Positions 33,590-45,559 of a stretch of 64,000 nucleotides of DNA are shown here, piece after piece. This DNA is from Desmodus rotundus (taxonomy: Eukaryota > Chordata > Mammalia > Chiroptera > Phyllostomidae), in NCBI RefSeq assembly GCF_022682495.2, contig NC_071390.1:167363220-167427219 (forward strand), written 5' to 3'. Numbering within the stretch: the first letter of the stretch is position 1; each line of letters opens with the position of its first letter. The notes beneath the pieces are model-generated. The model searched no databases. It saw only the letters and a program-made list of their open reading frames with translations, and had not been told where the DNA came from. The translations under genes and the position numbers were made by a program.

Positions 33590-33955
33590 CCCAGTGATCC
33601 TAGATCTGTCTCTGGAAGCAGAGAGAAGAAATTGTATCCTTCCTCCACCTGTCAGACCTGCAGATTTTAAACAATGTCTACCATGCTTTCCTGTTCTATT
33701 CCCACCTCCTTATTTTCTCCTGTATAAAATAAATGCCCTCTGTTCCTGTCATTGTTCCTCACACGGTAATTTACAACAATTAGCCATCTTGATTATTCTC
33801 CTCTGAAGGTGTTTTTGTTAGTCTATATAACACGAAATGTATGAAGCCAAAGGAAGATGCGATGCACCCTGAGAAGCATGAATACAAAAGGACTGTCTTA
33901 TCCCTTAAGATAACATACTTCTATTGATGCTACTTAACATCACAGACATCCTGCT
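33590..33955 (-). mobile_element. CR1/L3 LINE remnant
   Basis: 'ctctgttcctgtcattgttc', 'ctcacacggtaatttacaac', 'ccatcttgattattctcctc' and 'cttctattgatgctacttaa' parallel the antisense CR1/L3 pattern. One of the oldest repeats in the window. Confidence 0.65.
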
Positions 33956-34525
33956 CACGTCAAGCAAAACCTCAATTTTCATACGTAATGCTAATAAGTG
34001 AGCCAGTACTACCCAGCTCTCCTACGGTTTTTAGTAGGTCTATTTCCTATCACAGCTTTCTGGGGCTTTCCTCCCAAATTGCTGCCCTCCGGAAAAGACA
34101 ACCAGCAGCCAAGTCTCTCTATGCCCTGTTTCCAGGCCCAGTCCCAATCCAGCCTCAGAAGAGACCGCAACAAGCTTTACAACTATTGCTGGCTGCTTAT
34201 TCACCAGCAGACTTAAAAACTTGTTTTTAACAAGAGCAACAAAAAAGAAGTACTATCTATGAGGAAATCTGGTGACAATGATTTGTTATTATTACTGCTA
34301 TTCCCAGCCCAGATGGTTCTCCAGATGAAATGGATAAAAATTGGATCCTCTTTGTGGCTGGTGACAGGTGCAGATTGGGCCCCTCCAGTGGGATCTCATC
34401 AGACACACAGAGCACCGCGGGCTCAGGAGCTTCCCACCGGCGCGTGAGTGTGGCGGCAATTCCGAAAACTGTCAAGTGAATAATTGGCCTCTTATCTGGA
34501 GTCTTTAAAGATTCCCTTCTTCTGA
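33956..34525. other. No recognised feature
   Basis: About 570 bases without a recognised repeat or exon. Confidence 0.45.
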
Positions 34526-34529
34526 AAAG

Positions 34530-34620
34530 TTGTATCGCTCAGGTTCTTTGTGTGCAAGCAACAGAAACAGGCTTTGGTTACCGTGAACAGGAGAGGTATT
34601 TTTTGGATGAACCCCCGGAG
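34530..34620 (+). repeat. Ancient interspersed repeat fragment, unassigned
   Basis: 'gcaagcaacagaaacaggct' followed by 'gagaggtattttttggatga' resembles the first part of the repeat type seen at 12775-12965. A G10 run follows at 34620-34629. Confidence 0.35.
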
Positions 34621-34984
34621 GGGGGGGGGTCGGTGGTGGACTGGGTGCGGCTTCTACAATGTATGAAAGGTTAGACGCAGGCTTTGCGTGTGATGGGAAT
34701 CCGAGAGCACTGGAAATGCGCGCAGCAGGCGATAATTGAGAATCTCGTTAGGGTGTGGCTAAAATGAATGAATTACAAACTTTTATTTTGCGTTTTTGTA
34801 TCACTCCCATCAAGATTTAAATTTTAGCCAAGAGAGTTTGACGGCTCAGCTTGTGTCTTAGGTGCATCTCCCAGCTAGAAAAGGGGGGGGGGGACTCTGG
34901 TTAGCAGTCTCAGCCAAGTAGCACCCAGCAGAGACAAAATGACGTAACATTGTATTGAAGAGGTGGGATTTCCAGAATGGCGGT

Positions 34985-36711
34985 GAGAAGCTGAGCAAAT
35001 CCGTTCCCCTAAAACAACTACAAAACTGGGCAAAATTGTCAAAAACAACTTTGAGGCACTGAAAATGGACCAAACTGGCAAAAAAAATTAATTGAGAAAT
35101 GTTTATTCAAGGAAACCTACTGAAACTTGGCTAAGGACAGCTGGACTCCCTGAATTTTTAGCCTGGGGCTGTTCCCATCAACCCTTCAGTTTCCTTAGTG
35201 CAGGAGGTCTCTCAGGGCAGGGCAAGCTTTTGTGCCAGGGGAGGCTGAGTTGCTTTGGAGTGGAGCATGGAAAAAAATCCCATGCCCCTGCAATCACAGA
35301 AAACAGAGGTGATTGCATAACCAGACAAATGGAAAAGGCCAATGTCACAGTCATTTTGAGGTTGTGGTATTGGCTGGGACAAGCAATAGACTGGAAACAT
35401 AGCCAGAAATCTAACAGGGACATCTAGGGACCTAGATAGGCATCGTGGGCTGAGAAAAAAAATCCCTCATATTGCTAACGGTCTGAAAGGCTGTGATCAC
35501 ACTCGGTGGCTGAGTGCACACTCAGGGGAGACCAGAGCAAACGCTGGCTTCTGCACGTCCCTGAGCGATGTGAGAGCTTGTGCACATGCAGAGAAGGCAC
35601 AAACAGGCTCAGCAGAGGGTAAAAGCTGAGGCAGATTTCTAAACTTCCTGAGCTTTAATGCATTCCCCAGTCCATGTAGAGATCCGTCAGCAAAGGGTAA
35701 AACTCTTACTTGCTCAGTGTGTGTGAGTACTACCTCTGGTCAAGGAGTAACCTACTCTGAACTAAAGGGAATAGTAGAATGCCACGCAGAGAAATAAAAA
35801 CAGCAAGAACAAATCAACTTAACAAACATACCAGCTGTCACACACTGAAGTAAAGAAAGACTCTACAGAATAAATGCAGACGAGTCAACAACAACAACAA
35901 CAAAAAGGCAAAAACAACAACTCCTAGAGATGGAGGAAGAATCCAGAGTTACTGCAATACATTATCTCAAGTGTCTAGTGCCTAATAAAAGATTATGAGA
36001 CATCCGAAGAAATACTGAAGTGGAAAAAGCAGTCAATAGAAACTGTCTCCAAGAGGTCCTCTAAAATGATGGACTTGGCACAAAAAAACTTCAAACCAGC
36101 CAGTAAAAATTTGTTCAAAAATCAGAAGAAATTACTTTAAAAATTAAGAGGAAATATGATGACAATAACTCACTAAATAGAGAATATCAACATATGGATA
36201 GAAATCATATTTGTAGAAGAACCGAACGGAAAATCCAGAATTGAAAAATAGAATAAGTCAAATAGAATTTTCACTAGAGGGGCTCAAAATACTACTACAG
36301 ATGATAAGAAGGATTCAGTGGCCTTGAATATAAATCAATAGAAATGATATAATGTGAAGAGAAGAAGGAGGAGGAGGAAGAGGGAGAGGAAGAGGAGAAG
36401 GAAGGGAAGAAGAAGAAGAAAACTAAACAGAGCCTTAAAGAGCTGTAAGAATCCACTGAGCACACCAACATTCACGTAACAGAATTCTCAGAAGGATGTA
36501 AGTGAGAGAGGACATAAAAATATTTGAAGCGGAAAATGGCCCAAATTCCCCAAATTGATGAGAAATGTTAATCCACAGATTCCATAAGTTTTAGGAACTC
36601 CAGGTAGGATAAATAAAAATATATGTACTGTAGAAATCTAAAGAGAAGCTTGAAAGCAGCAAGAGAAAAATGACACATCACATACAGAGTGACATAAATA
36701 CAATTAATAAC
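34985..36711 (+). mobile_element. Old L1/HAL1-type 5'UTR and ORF1 remnant
   Basis: Starts near 'gctgagcaaatccgttcccc' and 'aaaacaactacaaaactggg' with the long 5'UTR typical of the HAL1/L1M group, then decayed ORF1 ('gacttggcacaaaaaaactt', 'gaagcttgaaagcagcaaga'). Frames are broken throughout. The sequence resumes at 37616 after a 900-bp DNA transposon. A purine-rich stretch lies at 36360-36420. Confidence 0.75.
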
Positions 36712-36713
36712 TA

Positions 36714-37613
36714 CCATATTTTTCAGACTATAAGATGCACCTAGGTTTTAGAGGAGGAAAATAGGAAAACATTTTTGAAGCAAAACATCTGGTAAAATAT
36801 TTAATAACATCCTTTAAGCAGAAATCCTTTTCTGCTTTGACATCTTTCCACAATTACGGTAGATTCAGCAGGAGACTACGGTACGCTATTGTATCTTTCT
36901 ACAACAAAATACAGTAATGACAGAACTATCGACACTGTGTCCTTCATAGTTATGGGGGCGCTGTAGCTGAGAACATCAGTGGATGATGCGCTGTTATGGG
37001 GGGATCTGCTGCTAACACTGTTATGGGACAGATCTGCTGCTGGAGGGCCACAGGTTGTGCAACACTCTTGTATGGGGACAGCAGTTTTGCACAACCTGTG
37101 TGGCTCTGCAGCTGTTGCCAAATTACAGCTCCCATCATCCCAACCTGTCCAAGCATGATGGGAGTTGTAGTTTTGCAACAGCTGCAGGGCCACATTGACA
37201 GGTGACCCTGCGGTGGAATTTGCCTACGTCAATGTTGATGGGGCTACACCAGTCATGTGATGGAAGCACGTAGGGGCGCCACAGGCTTTCTTCCCCTAAC
37301 ATGCCTGCACCGCCTGTACCCTCCTCATAGCACTACAGTACGCTGCAGCTGGGACTCCGCTCCTGCCTCCCTTGCTTCTCACCTCCAGGACACCCCTCCT
37401 CCCAGCCCAGGGCCCACAGCATTGCCCCACTCCTACTGCCGCGGGCTTCCTGCATTGGCGACCCTGCTCCTGCCTCCTGTGACCCCGCTCCACCACCGCC
37501 CCTCCCCCACAGCGAGCTAGGTAAGCTACAGTCGGACTACAAGACGCACCCCCACCTTCCTCCCACATTTGGGGGGGACCTGGAAGGTGCGTCTTATAGT
37601 CTGAAAAATATGG
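36714..37613. mobile_element. 900-bp TA-flanked inverted-repeat DNA transposon
   Basis: The ends are near-perfect inverted repeats of about 28 bp: 'ccatatttttcagactataa' plus 'gatgcacct' on the left; the right end read on the minus strand differs at one position (t to c). TA stands directly outside each end (36712-36713, 37614-37615), fitting a TA-targeting superfamily such as Tc1/mariner. Interior: a 3' subterminal copy of the terminal motif (37532-37550), tandem direct repeats around 36991-37041, and two hairpins (37047-37104, 37101-37192). No transposase frame is seen, so it is non-autonomous. It interrupts an old L1 whose flanks join cleanly. I do not know its family name. Confidence 0.88.
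37101..37192. repeat. Large hairpin inside the transposon
   Basis: Arms of 38 bases (37101-37138 and 37155-37192) pair with four mismatches around a 16-base loop. The right arm's complement contains 'actacaactcccatcatgc' (37171-37153 on the minus strand). Confidence 0.95.
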
Positions 37614-37615
37614 TA

Positions 37616-40600
37616 AGTTCTTATTTTAAAAATGGTGGCCAGAGGCAGTGAGAGGACATATTGAACATACTAGGGAAAAAATTCAATCACAAGGAATTAA
37701 ATTAAAAACCAGCAACTAAAATAAAATTGGGAAATCCACAAATATTGGATATTAAATAAGACACTTCATAATAACCAATGAGCCAAAGAAAATAATCACA
37801 AGGGAAACTAAAAAACATTTTTAAATGAAAAAACAACATATCAAAAACGTGTGGGTTGTAGCTAAAGTCATGCTAACAGGAAAATGTGTAGCTTTTGCTT
37901 ATATTAAAAAAAAATCTCAAATCAATAACTGAAGCTTCCACCTTAAGAAACTACGACAAAGGAGCAAATTAAACCCAAAGCAAACAGAGAAAGAAAGTAA
38001 TGAAAAATTTTAATGGGCATCCATGATACAGAAAAAAATAACACTGAAAGATCAATGAAATCAAAGTTGGTTCTTCCAGAAGATCAATAAAATTAACAGC
38101 CTCTGGGTAAACTAACCCAAAAACAAAAGAGAGAGAAGAGAAACCTAGAGACTGAGAGACAGAGAGAGAGACAGAGAGAGAAGATAAAAATAACAAAAAT
38201 CAGAATTAAAGAGCAGATAGCACTACCTATCCTGTGGAACTTAAAGGAACTATAATGGACTAGTAAAAACAATGTATGCTAGTTATCAACATGAACTTAA
38301 GAAGAAATTAAAAAATATAAATAGAAATGTAAGATATAAATATATAAATAAATATAAAATAACAACAACAAAAAGAAATGGAGTTACAAATTTTAAAATC
38401 CCCCCCACAAATATTCCACACCCAGCTGGCATCATTAGTGAAGTCTATCTAATATTTAAATAATAAATAATACCAATCCTTCAAAAACCCTTCCAGAAAA
38501 TATAAGGAGTGGAAATAGTTCCCAAATCACTTTATGAAGCCAGTACTACCCCGATGTCAAAGTCAGACAAAGGTATCACCAGAAAATAAAACTACACATT
38601 AATACCCTCATGAATATAGATGTAAAATTCCTCAAGAATATATTAGCAAAATGAATCTTGAAACATAGAAAAAGAATTATATACCATGACCATGTAGGAT
38701 TTATCTCAGTAATGCAAGATTGGTTTAACATCTGAACATTAATTATTGTAAAGTGCCATATTAATAGAATAAAGTACAAAAGCCACATGATTATCTCAAT
38801 AGATGCAGAAAAGGCATTTAACAAAATTCAACACCCATTCAAGTAAAAAATTTTCAACAGCTAGAAATAGAAGGGATAAACCTTTCTCAACCTGATAAAG
38901 GGCATCTGTGCAAAGCTCACAGCTAAATATCGTACCCAGTGGTGAAAGATTTCACTCTTTCCTCAAGTTCAGGAACAAAGTAAGAATGTCTTCATTTGCC
39001 ACTTTCTATTTACTTTGTACTAGAGGTTTTACTGAGTCAATAAAGGCAATTTTTTTGAATTAAAACCATACAAATTAAAAGTAAGAAGTAAAATGGTCTT
39101 TATTTGCAGATGACATGAGCCTGTATAGAGAAAATCCTAAGGAATCCATACAATTTTCTTTTTAAATTACTAGAATTAATATATAGGTACATCAAGATCA
39201 CAGAATATAAGATCAATATAAAAAATCAATTGTATTTCTACATAATAGCAATTAATAATTCACAATATGAAATTAAGATAACAATTTCATTCATAATAGC
39301 ATCAAAAGGGTAAAATATTCAGAAATAGATTTACCAATAAATGTAAGACTTGTACACTAAAAGTTACAAACCAATTTTAAAAGAAATTCAAGAAGATCTA
39401 AACATAGAAATAGATATTCCATATTTGGGGATTGGAAGACAAAATTGTTAAGAAGTCAATTTTCCTCATATTAATCTACAGATTCAACATGGCCCCTATT
39501 TCCGGAAGTATTTTTCAGAAATTAACAAGCTAATCATAAAATATAAAGAAGCAAAAGTCCCAGAATAACTAAGCCAATTTTGAAGAAAAAAAATGTTGGA
39601 GGACTTTCACTTCAAAATTCACTATAACGCTATAGTAATCAAGACAGTGTGGCACTGGGGTATGGAAATATGTATATATTTAAATTAAAAAATTGAGTCT
39701 AAAAGACAATTCAATGGGGAAAGAATAGCCTTTTCAGCAAACAATGCTGAAACAATTGAATATCCACATGCAAAATGATTAATCTAGACTCTCAACTCCA
39801 CACCACACACAAAAAATATTAATTCAAAAATGGACCATAAACATAAATTTAAGAGCTAAAACTATAAAACTTCTAGAAAGAAGAACCAGGAATAAATCCT
39901 TGTGACTTGAGATTAGACAAAGACCTGTTAGGTACTATACCAAAGGCATGATCCACAAGAGAAAAAATTGCTATATCAGATTTCATCAAAATTAACAACT
40001 TTTTACGTAATGATGTCTTCAAAAGATACCATTAAGAAAATGAAGAAACAAATCATAGACTAGGAGAAAATATTTTCAAACTGATTCTGCTAACAGACTT
40101 GTCTCCAGAATAAATAACAGAATAATAGAGAAGACAACTCAATTTAAAAATGGGCAAAACATTTGAATAGACATATCACCAAAGAAGATATATGAATCAC
40201 TGATAAACACGTGAAAAGATGACCGACATTACTAGTCATCAGGGAAATGCAAATTAAAACTATAATGAGACACCACTTCACAACAACTAGCATGGCTATA
40301 ATCAAAAAGACACACAGTAGCAAATTTTGGCAAGTGTGTGGAGAAATTAGATCCCTTATACCTTGCTGGTGGAAATGTAAAATGTTTACAACTGCTTTGG
40401 AAAACAACTGGCTGTTTCCTAAATAAGTAAATAGAAACTTATATGATCTGGCTGTGCCACTCCCAGGAATCTTCCCGAGAAAAATGAAAACATATCTCAA
40501 CAACAACAACAAAATACTTATACATGAATGTTCATAGCAGCATCATTTATAACAGACAAATATTGGAAACATCCACAAGTTTGTAAACTGATGAATGGAT

Positions 40601-40665
40601 GAACAAAATGTGGTATATTTGTGCAATAAAATGCTATTCATGGGAGAAAATGAGTTATTGATAAT
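37616..40665 (+). mobile_element. Old L1M LINE continued: ORF1 end and ORF2
   Basis: The first 75 bases continue the ORF1-like sequence cut by the transposon ('atggtggccagaggcagtga'). From about 37690 it is ORF2: linker ('gtgggttgtagctaaagtca'), reverse transcriptase with '[17 protein letters not shown]' near 38790-38840 (motif A) and 'LFADDMSLY' near 39099-39125 (catalytic FADD), and the C-terminal part ending near 40660 ('acatccacaagtttgtaaac'). The endonuclease and many short pieces are missing. Frames are broken; inactive. Confidence 0.88.
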
Positions 40666-41220
40666 TTGCTGTTACAAAAATGAGCCAAATAATGGCCACT
40701 GTATTGCCTCCAGTTTGCTTATTTTTGCAGGCTGAAGCCTATTAGCTAAAAATCCTGATGAAACCCAAATCTTTATACACCAAATTATTCTAAAACCAGT
40801 CCAAACAAGCACATTGTTAGTCCTTTAGAGCTTGCTGCGGGCTTTGCATTCCCCACTAGCCCCGCCCTCCACTCACAGGTGCAGGCAATAGATAAGATGA
40901 GCCCTGTGCTATAAAGACCCTAAGCTGCTGCTGCCCTTCAGTGCTCTCTGACCCAGACACTGCCGCTGCCCTGTTGGGGGGCATCACCTGGACTCGAAAG
41001 CCCCTCTCTCATCCAATTCTCCCTCAGGAGTTCCTTGTATCCCTCTCCTTCTGAGTGGTGGCCCGAGAGCCACAAGGCTCTGCATGGTCTCATCCTGAAA
41101 GGGACTCTCTCACCCAATCCTAAGCACCACCCAAGAAAACCTGCTGTGTGTTACTGCTTCTCCTGGGCGTATGTTTTCTTTAATCAGCCCCAAATCCTAC
41201 AAGCCCCTACAAAGCCACAC
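40666..41220 (+). mobile_element. LTR-like insertion in the L1
   Basis: This 0.55-kb block separates L1 ORF2 end from L1 3'UTR. It has a TATA-like 'gctataaagaccc' near 40910, upstream GC-rich 'ccccgccctcc' and downstream CT-rich sequence, as in an LTR. It could start 'tgttac' and end 'cca', but I cannot see a matching target duplication. Confidence 0.45.
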
Positions 41221-41221
41221 C

Positions 41222-41440
41222 ATGGATGAACACCAAAAACAACGTGTGAAGTTCAAGAAGACAGACACAGGCTACATACTGTGTGATTTCCGTCATGTGA
41301 AATGTTTAGTAAAGGTCGAAGTGTAGAAACGGAAAACGAGTTAATACTTGCTGCAGTGGGCTGACTTGAAGTGGGATGGTTGTACACTCTGGAAATTTCC
41401 TGAAAATCACCAAGTTGCACTTTTAGAACAGATGAAATTC
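41222..41440 (+). mobile_element. L1M 3'UTR, end of the interrupted L1
   Basis: 'catggatgaacaccaaaaac', 'aagacagacacaggctacat', 'tgtgatttccgtcatgtgaa' and 'gatggttgtacactctggaa' continue the L1 of 37616-40665. Confidence 0.75.
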
Positions 41441-41579
41441 GCAGTATGCAACTTACTTCTTATTAGCTTGTTTGAAAATTATATTTTGGTGCTGGTTCCA
41501 AAAGAAGGAATTAACATTGGGTATAGAAACACAACAAATACCCAGAGCTCTTTGCTCCTCAAATGTCGCTGACTCTTGC

Positions 41580-42005
41580 TGTCGTTGTTGGGAATTACAT
41601 TACGTGTGTGTGGAGTGGCGCACAACTGTTGAGAGCGGCGGTGCTAATCCTTTTTGTTGCTTATCAACATAACTCCCAGTTCTCTGTCTTCTGGGCCCTG
41701 GTGTGATTGTACCTTCTGGGCCCCTCAGTTCAGTGGAACCATGTGACTAGTCCTGGCCAATCAGTCGTGAGTGGGCGTGACATGGGCCAGTTCTGGGCTA
41801 TTTGCCAGTGGAAGGTGCCCCAGAGTATTCGTTCCTCTTTACCGTCACGATCACTAGTAATGTTCCATGGGACTGAAACTCTGACAGCCCCCACCCGACC
41901 TGAGATAGACAGGTAAGATGGGTAAAAATGAACTTTTGCTCTATTTTACCCCTGAGATTTGGGGGTTGTTCGTCACCACAGCATAATTTAGTTTATCCTG
42001 ACTGA
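41580..42005 (+). repeat. MLT1-like (MaLR) LTR, diverged
   Basis: 'catgtgactagtcctggcca', 'gagatttgggggttgttcgt' and 'caccacagcataatttagtt' match a variant of the MaLR LTR 3' part. Confidence 0.6.
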
Positions 42006-42064
42006 TGCAAGGCAGCCAAATTGAAACCCAGTATTTTTTTTATTCGAACCTGAACACTAATGGC

Positions 42065-42215
42065 TGCAGTATTGTTTCAGTGATCAACTACTGGGTACCA
42101 TATGCTATACAAGGTACTTGACATATTTCCAATTCTCCAAGTGGAAATAAATTTTCTCATTTTACATGAGAAAACTGAGCCTCAGCAAGTTGCAGCCACC
42201 TGAATGAGATGATAC
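42065..42215 (-). repeat. MIR SINE
   Basis: 'tttctcattttacatgagaa' and 'aactgagcctcagcaagttg' are antisense MIR. Confidence 0.65.
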
Positions 42216-42239
42216 AAGCCTATCAGTTGCTAATACAAA

Positions 42240-42365
42240 ACTCATTTACTCACCTATTCGACAAACGTTGGCTGTTGCCTGTTGCCTGCCACTCATACTT
42301 GCTGGGCACCAGGAATACAATCAGGAACAGGACAATTGCAATCCCTCCTGTCCCAGAGCTGAGAT
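42240..42365 (-). repeat. LINE L2, 3' end
   Basis: 'tttactcacctattcgacaa', 'gctgggcaccaggaatacaa' and 'ggacaattgcaatccctcct' match antisense L2. Confidence 0.65.
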
Positions 42366-43055
42366 TCTCACTGGCTAAATTTGAGGAATGAGACTACTGT
42401 GATTGGCTTCAACCAATCTGAATCCATCTAAGCGACTTGGGGGAGACATGGTGACTAGAGCCAAACTGGGCCTCCTCCAGTGTGGGAGAAGGGGTGAGGC
42501 TCGCCAGTGTCAGCCACAGTGGAGAGTGGAGGAGCTCGGGGGCAGCAGGCCTCCGGGGGGGGGGACCCAGACAGAAGGGCGCCAGCACCCCCAGCCTGTG
42601 AGATAGCAGTGACACTTGTGGAGGCTCTAGTCCAGCAGGACCTTGCTTCATGTACTCTGTGGGAGCCAGAACCTACCCCGGCTATTGAGCCCTGAGCTGA
42701 GAAGTGAAGACGGGAAGGGGCTGCAGTTGCCTTGGAAATGAGCAGGTACTGAAGGCACATCCTGTCATCCATTCTTAACAGGAATATACTTCCTCAGCCA
42801 TGGAAATGTGGAGATTTCTAAATTCTGCCCACTTATTCTTGCCCTTCAAATGAACCCAAAGATGCTGCTGATCTCAGCGAGCCCTTGGAGGGGCCGTCCC
42901 ATTATCTGTCTGAGAGGGAGGCTATGAAAATCTGTTATCACGGAAAGTCAGTCCATCTCCACATGCTGGAGGATGAAGGATTGGAAACCACCTAGCCCCT
43001 CCCTTCTATGATCTTCCAATTTATTCTTGACCCCAAAACATGAGGCTATAATTAA
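42366..43055. other. No recognised feature
   Basis: About 690 bases, GC-rich at 42430-42720, with a G10 run at 42555-42564. Overlapping open frames on both strands have no recognisable domain and are judged non-coding. Confidence 0.45.
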
Positions 43056-43059
43056 TTGG

Positions 43060-43290
43060 CTCCTGTTTATAATGTGAGGAGTACTTCCTAAATGGCGGGC
43101 ACTGAGCTGAGGGCCTCACATGTATTCAATCATTTACTTTTCACCATAACATCACCAGATTATACACTGTTTCACAGACAGGGAAATGGAAGCTCGAAAA
43201 CACTCCTAACTTGTTCAAGTTTAGGCAAGCGGGGGACGCAGGACTCACACTCAATTCTGACACCAAAGCCTGTGTTCTTGCCCATAAGAC
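43060..43290 (-). repeat. MIR SINE
   Basis: 'cggg cactgagctgagggcc'-like start, then 'tttcacagacagggaaatgg', and 'caggactcacactcaattct' follow antisense MIR. Confidence 0.65.
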
Positions 43291-44280
43291 GTGAAAAAAT
43301 GATACCTACTGGAGTTTGAGAAAGAGAACATATCCATGGGTGGGGTGCAGATAAAGAGCAAAGATCTTCTGCAAGGAGAGTAGTTGAAGAAAACTCACCT
43401 TGAACAATAAATGGAATTTATTATAAGCTTTCCTTTTTTTTTCTTTCTCAGAGTGAGATAGTGAGACACAGCAGGGGACAATGAATCTTCCAAGGTCATG
43501 CCACAAGTCACTAGCCAAGCCTGGCCTGTCACTCACAGTTCTGAATTCCCAGTTCACTGAATTCAGCGCTCGAAGCAGACGTGGGGGTGGGGTGGGGGGG
43601 GCCCTGTCAAATAAGTCTGGAAGAAAACACCTACCTGCCCTGTTTCCCCTCTCTTCCTTTCCCCACTGTGTCCCCCGCCTCCTCCACACACAACCTTCTT
43701 ATCGTCCCTCCCGCCAGCCCATAAACTGTCCCAGGAAATGCCAGGATCTGAGCACCATATTGGCCATGAGGGACGCGGTCAACTTCTTTGCCTTCTGTCT
43801 GTTCTAAACAAACAAAGGGCAGTGCACAGGTTATTAGTAAATACCAAGGCTTAGTTTATTGTATAAAACTTCAATCCAACAAATAAATGAGCCATCAAGT
43901 TTGAATTTATGTAGCATTCAAAACACATTAAAGCCATTTGACCATGACAAAGGCCTTTCCTGCTTTGAATGATGAAGCCAGAGCTGCAAATACCCTTCGG
44001 ACGAGACATTAAGCGAGGTCCTTTCAGTTTGTCTCTGGGGACTGTCAAGGTGGAAAGTAAAGGTTCTGGCACACTTTCTAAAGAATTCTTTTGGGAAAAT
44101 CCCATCTTGGCTCAGTTTCCTTTCCTTAAAAAGGCATTTGTGGGCCTATAACAGCCTGAGCAATTACAATCACTCAGCTAGGGGTCATCTAGCTGACCAC
44201 CACGAGGCCCTGACTTACCTTGGTTTATCCCGGACAAATACCAAGGAACATTGCAGGATGCTGGTAGCTGATGTCATGAG
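43291..44280. other. Little recognised; possible eroded MIR at 43450-43545
   Basis: 'caaggtcatgccacaagtca' at about 43492 suggests one more antisense MIR, but the match is weak. The rest holds no repeat or exon that I can name. Confidence 0.35.
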
Positions 44281-44284
44281 GTTT

Positions 44285-44447
44285 CAGCCACTTTTGTGGC
44301 CTGTCTCTGAGCAGTGTCTCCATCTGCAAATTACTTATAAATAACACTTCAAAGGGGTCAGTGAGAAATGAATGAGATAATACAGGAAAGAGCATTATAT
44401 CCATCCCGAAGTCCTGTTAAAATAAAAGGTGCTATTATTAATATGAC
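44285..44447 (+). repeat. MIR SINE
   Basis: 'ctctgagcagtgtctccatc', 'gaaatgaatgagataataca' and 'aataaaaggtgctattatta' follow MIR. It ends a few bases before a VES SINE. Confidence 0.65.
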
Positions 44448-44453
44448 ATTGAA

Positions 44454-44652
44454 CCCTGGCCAGGTGGCTTGGTTGGTTTGAGTGTCATCCTGTGCACCAA
44501 AAGGTTGCAAGTTCAATTCCTGGTCAGGGCACATACCTGGGTTGTGGGTTCGATCCCCAGGCAGGGCATGTACAGGAAGCAACCAATCACTGTTTCTTTC
44601 TCTCTCTCTCTCCCCTCTTCCTCTCTCTCTAAAAAAAATCGATAAAAACATA
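44454..44652 (+). mobile_element. VES SINE
   Basis: Begins 'ccctggccaggtggcttggt', then 'aagttcaattcctggtcagg', 'ggttcgatccccaggcaggg', 'gaagcaaccaatcactgttt', a CT-rich run and an A-rich tail. One of the better preserved copies. Confidence 0.97.
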
Positions 44653-45555
44653 TCCTTGGGTGAGGATTAAAATAATAATAACAATAATAAGTAAAGGCAA
44701 TAGATTTGCCCTGCCTTCTCACTCCATTTTAATTTTTCTTGATTTTGCTACAGACAATGGCAAGTTTCTCATTTCAGCTGGTATTTCTGATCTTGGAAGG
44801 AGGGGCCAGCAGCTGCCACTAAAGACTGGGGCTGACTCATTGGAGTTGAGCTCCATCTGGCCGAGGACTGAGCCTCTCCATAAACAGGCAAGTTTCAGGA
44901 AGACATTGCCAAGAGATGTAGAGAGCCTAGGAGGAATTATATTTGTGTGGGCTTCTTCCTATGGCACCCCTAACTGCCACCCAATTGAAGACCAAAGACA
45001 ACCTTAAAAGTACCTCCTTCCCCAAAAAACACCAAAAAAAAAAAAGTTCAGTGGATCTGGGTGAGAGGGGTTATAAAGGGATATAAACTGATTGCACGCC
45101 CACCTGGGGCTGGTACTTTGTCGCCTGCTGTGTTACAAAGATGAGTAAGACACAGGCCCTGCTCTCCAAGGAAGTCAGACACTTACAGACATGCTGGTAA
45201 CAGACCAGCTCTGGGTGGAAGCTGTGCCTTGTGGAGTCCAGTTCAAACTCTTTGTTTCAGGGCCTTTGGGGCTAGGACTGACATGTGGGTATCAAAGTTT
45301 CAGGGTATTTTAATGTCTTTTCCACCTGCAAGGACCTGGGTCATCACCTCCTCAATCTCAGCCTGGGGTGATTGATTCCGACAGATGCGTCGTAAGGTAC
45401 AACCCATACAAATTCTCTGGTAGAAGGAGCACAGGGTGGCATGAGAGAGCCACAACATTCAAGGGTTTATGGAGGACAAAGAAGAAGAGATCGAAGAGAA
45501 AAATCCAGTCCTTGCTCTCCATGTGTCTGAGCTGCTGCGTAAGAGCTGGGTATAA
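44653..45555. other. No recognised feature
   Basis: About 900 bases with an A-rich run at 45033-45044; no repeat or exon identified. Confidence 0.45.
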
Positions 45556-45559
45556 TTAG

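Noticed and set aside
36714..37613. piggyBac or hAT origin for the 900-bp element
   Set aside because: No TTAA directly outside the ends and no 8-bp duplication in the flanks; TA contacts fit better.
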